Positions 6,143 to 8,511 of a DNA stretch of 8,511 nucleotides are shown here, piece after piece. Within the stretch, counting starts at the first letter, position 1. Every line of letters starts with the position of its first letter. This DNA is from Planktothrix sp. UBA8402. Its GTDB lineage: Bacteria > Cyanobacteriota > Cyanobacteriia > Cyanobacteriales > Microcoleaceae. The stretch covers positions 1 to 8,511 of the forward strand of contig DMPJ01000508.1 of the NCBI GenBank assembly GCA_003456035.1. The letters run 5' to 3'. The position numbers and the translations under genes were made by a program. The notes under the pieces were generated by a model. The model did no database searches. It was given only the letters and a program-made list of their open reading frames with translations, and was not told the DNA's origin.

Positions 6143-7342
6143 TTAAGGTTTTTCCTTTTTTGTTGCTAACATCAGATTAGATTGATTCACCCCAAATTTA
6201 TAACCAACTCCAAAATTAAGCGGTTTCAGAGAAGTATTGCTTTGATAAACTTTCCTTAAATCCGGTTGATAACGAACACTAAATAAGGAAATTGGGGCGG
6301 TGTAGGTTCCAAAAAAGTTTAAATTCCATTTTTTTGGGGCAAAGTATTTAAGCGGAATCCCAGAATCATCCTGTAAAACCGCTTGACTTTGATCAAGAAT
6401 TAACTCTCGAATTGCTGAAAAACCGGGTCGGTGCATTAAATAGGATGCAGCTTTAAGATAGGTCACGGGTTGATTGATTTGTTTGATAAATTTGCTGAAT
6501 TGAGGTGTTTTTTTCAAGCCATCATCAGAAATATCTGCCGAAAAATAATATAAAGTTCGTGGTTGTTTTTCTCCGTTATGAACAAAATCAATTTTCACCC
6601 CGGGAATCATGCCTTTTTCAAACTTTTGAATTTTAGCATCTTGATCTAATCCAATATATTGTAAGTCTAAAATTCTATTATTTGTCCTTGCCATAAATAA
6701 TAAAATCAACGGTAAAACCCCTTGATTAGATAAATCAGACTTCATTTCTTTTGTTTGAAAGAAACTAAATTGAAGTAAAGAATAAAGAGAGTTTTTAATA
6801 TTTGCTAACTTTTGATGGCGCTGACTTTCTGATAATTCATTAAAATCAGGAAGGGTTCCAACGGGTTCTAAGGCGGTGAGAACATATTCTTTTGCTGTTG
6901 GGAAAAACAAAGAAGCATATAAGAAATCTGGCCCGCTAAAGGGATAAAAAATCTCAGGATTTGATTGATTAATCGTGGCTAATTCTTGTTCTGACCATTG
7001 ACTCACTTTCGCTAGTTGTTGTTTTTCTAGTTTTGACCAAGCTGGATCAATAAAACTGCGATAATTTACCCAAAAATTAGATTGTGTTAAGGGATAAAAT
7101 TGACTTTTTTGATCAACTTTAATTCCGGCAATTAATTTAGCCGTATCGGTTAAATTATTAGCTTGTTTTTGATCATATTTAGCTAAAGGATCAATCGGTT
7201 GGGGTGGAATTGGTGATGCTGTTTTTGTCGTTTGATTGACTTCAATTTGAGGTTGTTTAATATTTTCTTGAGGTTCAGTTTTGGAACAAGATTGCAACCC
7301 AGCAACACTTAAAATAATAGCTAACAAGGCTTTGATTTTCAT
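6143..7342 (-). CDS. Conserved lipoprotein of unknown function
   Basis: The product is 399 residues. Residues 1-18 form a lipoprotein signal peptide (K2, K4, hydrophobic core 6-16) ending in the lipobox L16-Q17-S18-C19, so Cys19 should be lipid-modified. Gln before the Ser is somewhat unusual. A Gln/Pro/Thr-rich linker (about 20-55) leads into a globular domain that fills the rest. Distinctive segments are YPFSGPDFLYA (133-143), LQFSFFQTKEM (190-200), TYLKAASYLMH (294-304), LQDDSGIPL (323-331) and PLNFGVGY (374-381). They look like the core of a conserved family I recall only as hypothetical. I see no known catalytic motif. The start lies three bases after the permease stop codon, so the two are probably cotranscribed and perhaps translationally coupled; only a weak GGTG precedes the ATG. 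The substrate or partner is unknown. Confidence 0.9.
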   Translation of the reverse strand: MKIKALLAIILSVAGLQSCSKTEPQENIKQPQIEVNQTTKTASPIPPQPIDPLAKYDQKQANNLTDTAKLIAGIKVDQKSQFYPLTQSNFWVNYRSFIDPAWSKLEKQQLAKVSQWSEQELATINQSNPEIFYPFSGPDFLYASLFFPTAKEYVLTALEPVGTLPDFNELSESQRHQKLANIKNSLYSLLQFSFFQTKEMKSDLSNQGVLPLILLFMARTNNRILDLQYIGLDQDAKIQKFEKGMIPGVKIDFVHNGEKQPRTLYYFSADISDDGLKKTPQFSKFIKQINQPVTYLKAASYLMHRPGFSAIRELILDQSQAVLQDDSGIPLKYFAPKKWNLNFFGTYTAPISLFSVRYQPDLRKVYQSNTSLKPLNFGVGYKFGVNQSNLMLATKKEKP

Positions 7343-7345
7343 AAA

Positions 7346-8511
7346 TTACACCAATTTATTGTGAACACCGATAAAATAAAAAGGCAAACCCAAAGCAATA
7401 GTAACTAATCCAGCTAAGGATTCGATGGGTTTATCCTGAAAAATAAATATTAGCATCCAAAGACTAATTCCTAAAAAAATAATTGGAGTAATTGGATATC
7501 CCCAAGTTTGATAGGGACGCGGCGCATCAGGATAGCGAAAGCGATGCACAAAAACGCCCAAAACTGTTATAAATGAAGATAGAGTTAAGGTAAATCCTAA
7601 ATAGGTAATTACAGCTTCAAAGCTGGCTGTGGTGACCAAAATAATCACAATAGCTAGTTGTAAACATAGAGCATAATAGGGAATTCCATGTTTGTTTTTT
7701 TGAGCTAAAATTTTAAATAAGGGAATATCTTCTCCCATTACCTGTGTAACTCTTGGCCCGGCTAATACCATTGAACTAATAGAAGAAATTAAGCCAAATC
7801 CGATTAATAAACCCATGATTTTTGCCCCTAGATTACCAAAAATTTGTTGGGCTGCAATATAACCAATTTCTACTTGTCCCGCCAATTGTTCAATGGGTGT
7901 TGTATATAGAAAAACAAAATTTAGAAGCAGATATAAAACCGTAACAATTAATGTGCCAATTAACAGCGATTTCGGTAAGTTTTTCTCTGGTTCTTTAATT
8001 TCACTGGCTAAATAAACCGCAGCATTCCAACCGGAATAGGAATAGGTGACATAAACTAAAGAAACTGCAAAAGATGAACTAAAAATAACAGAAATATCGC
8101 TAAAATTGGGTAAAAATTGAATTGATTGAGGGTTTGCTAACGTTAAACCACTGAAAATAAATACAATAATCAGTAAAACTTTTAAAACCGTAAATCCCTG
8201 TTGAAATAAACTGCTAATTTTGAGGGTTTGGGTATGAATAAGAGAGACTAAAATTACAGCAATTAAGGCGATTATAGTAGGATAATTTAAACTAGGAAAT
8301 ACACTCGATATATATTTCCCAAATGCCATCGCTGCTGCGGCAATGGGAGCCGCAAAACCAACGGTGACAGAAACCCATCCTGAGAGAAAACCAACCACAG
8401 GATGATAAATTTTAGAAAGATAATGATATTCACCCCCTGAACGCGGCATAGCAGCCCCTAATTCCCCATAACAAAGGGCACCAGAAAGGGCAAAAATACC
8501 GCCAATTAACC
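7346..8511 (-). CDS. APC-superfamily amino acid permease, 5' end outside the window
   Basis: The frame runs in from the right edge (20 codons precede the first internal Met at 8449) and ends at TAA 7348-7346, giving 387 complete residues. An N-terminal piece including the first helix is missing, so the Met at 8449 is not the start. The fragment begins in helix 2 and is continuously hydrophobic. Family marks include GELGAAMPRSGGEYHYL near the start, YSGWNAAVYLASEIKEPEKNLPKS (about 7975-8045; helix 6 and the loop after it, where APC transporters bind substrate) and RYPDAPRPYQTWGYP (about 7498-7540; cytosolic loop before the last helices). It should be an inner-membrane secondary transporter for amino acids or related compounds, probably of the APA type; the sequence does not show which substrate. 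It appears to lead an operon with the lipoprotein gene. Confidence 0.94.
   Translation of the reverse strand, partial: LIGGIFALSGALCYGELGAAMPRSGGEYHYLSKIYHPVVGFLSGWVSVTVGFAAPIAAAAMAFGKYISSVFPSLNYPTIIALIAVILVSLIHTQTLKISSLFQQGFTVLKVLLIIVFIFSGLTLANPQSIQFLPNFSDISVIFSSSFAVSLVYVTYSYSGWNAAVYLASEIKEPEKNLPKSLLIGTLIVTVLYLLLNFVFLYTTPIEQLAGQVEIGYIAAQQIFGNLGAKIMGLLIGFGLISSISSMVLAGPRVTQVMGEDIPLFKILAQKNKHGIPYYALCLQLAIVIILVTTASFEAVITYLGFTLTLSSFITVLGVFVHRFRYPDAPRPYQTWGYPITPIIFLGISLWMLIFIFQDKPIESLAGLVTIALGLPFYFIGVHNKLV

Overview
The window looks like chromosomal DNA from an AT-rich, probably filamentous cyanobacterium. The evidence is three copies of the HIP1 octamer GCGATCGC, a TamB protein of the cyanobacterial type, a CutA with cyanobacterial-looking sequence, strong use of TTA/AAT/ATT codons, and a TTGTAGGTT/AACCTACAA dispersed palindrome of a kind common in cyanobacteria. 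A Planktothrix/Oscillatoria-like host fits the base composition, but this is an impression and not a determination.

Layout. Positions 1-5082 (minus strand) form one uninterrupted reading frame of 1694 codons, the N-terminal and central part of a giant TamB/DUF490 protein whose C-terminus lies outside the window. A 164-bp divergent intergenic region (5083-5246) separates it from cutA (5247-5570, plus). This gap holds a good -10 box for tamB and two inverted repeats. After an 86-bp gap comes a small gene for a secreted two-cysteine protein of unknown function (5657-6013, plus). A 129-bp convergent gap with a hairpin-forming repeat follows. The rest is a minus-strand pair: an APC-family amino acid permease running in from the right edge (7346-8511) and, three bases downstream, a conserved lipoprotein of unknown function (6143-7342).

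How the genes fit together. TamB is an inner-membrane-anchored periplasmic protein that works with Omp85-type partners in outer-envelope biogenesis. CutA is a small trimeric cytosolic protein related in fold to PII. The 118-residue protein is probably exported. The permease and lipoprotein appear to be one transcription unit, so the lipoprotein may act with, or in the same condition as, the transporter. There is no CRISPR array, transposase, RNA gene or phage gene. The most distinctive structure is inside tamB: an almost gap-free tandem array of 86-88-residue units (residues 595-944, with a degenerate further unit at 945). I see no convincing new multi-gene system. The best leads are the tamB repeat array, the two small or unknown envelope proteins and the paired dyads in the tamB-cutA intergenic region.
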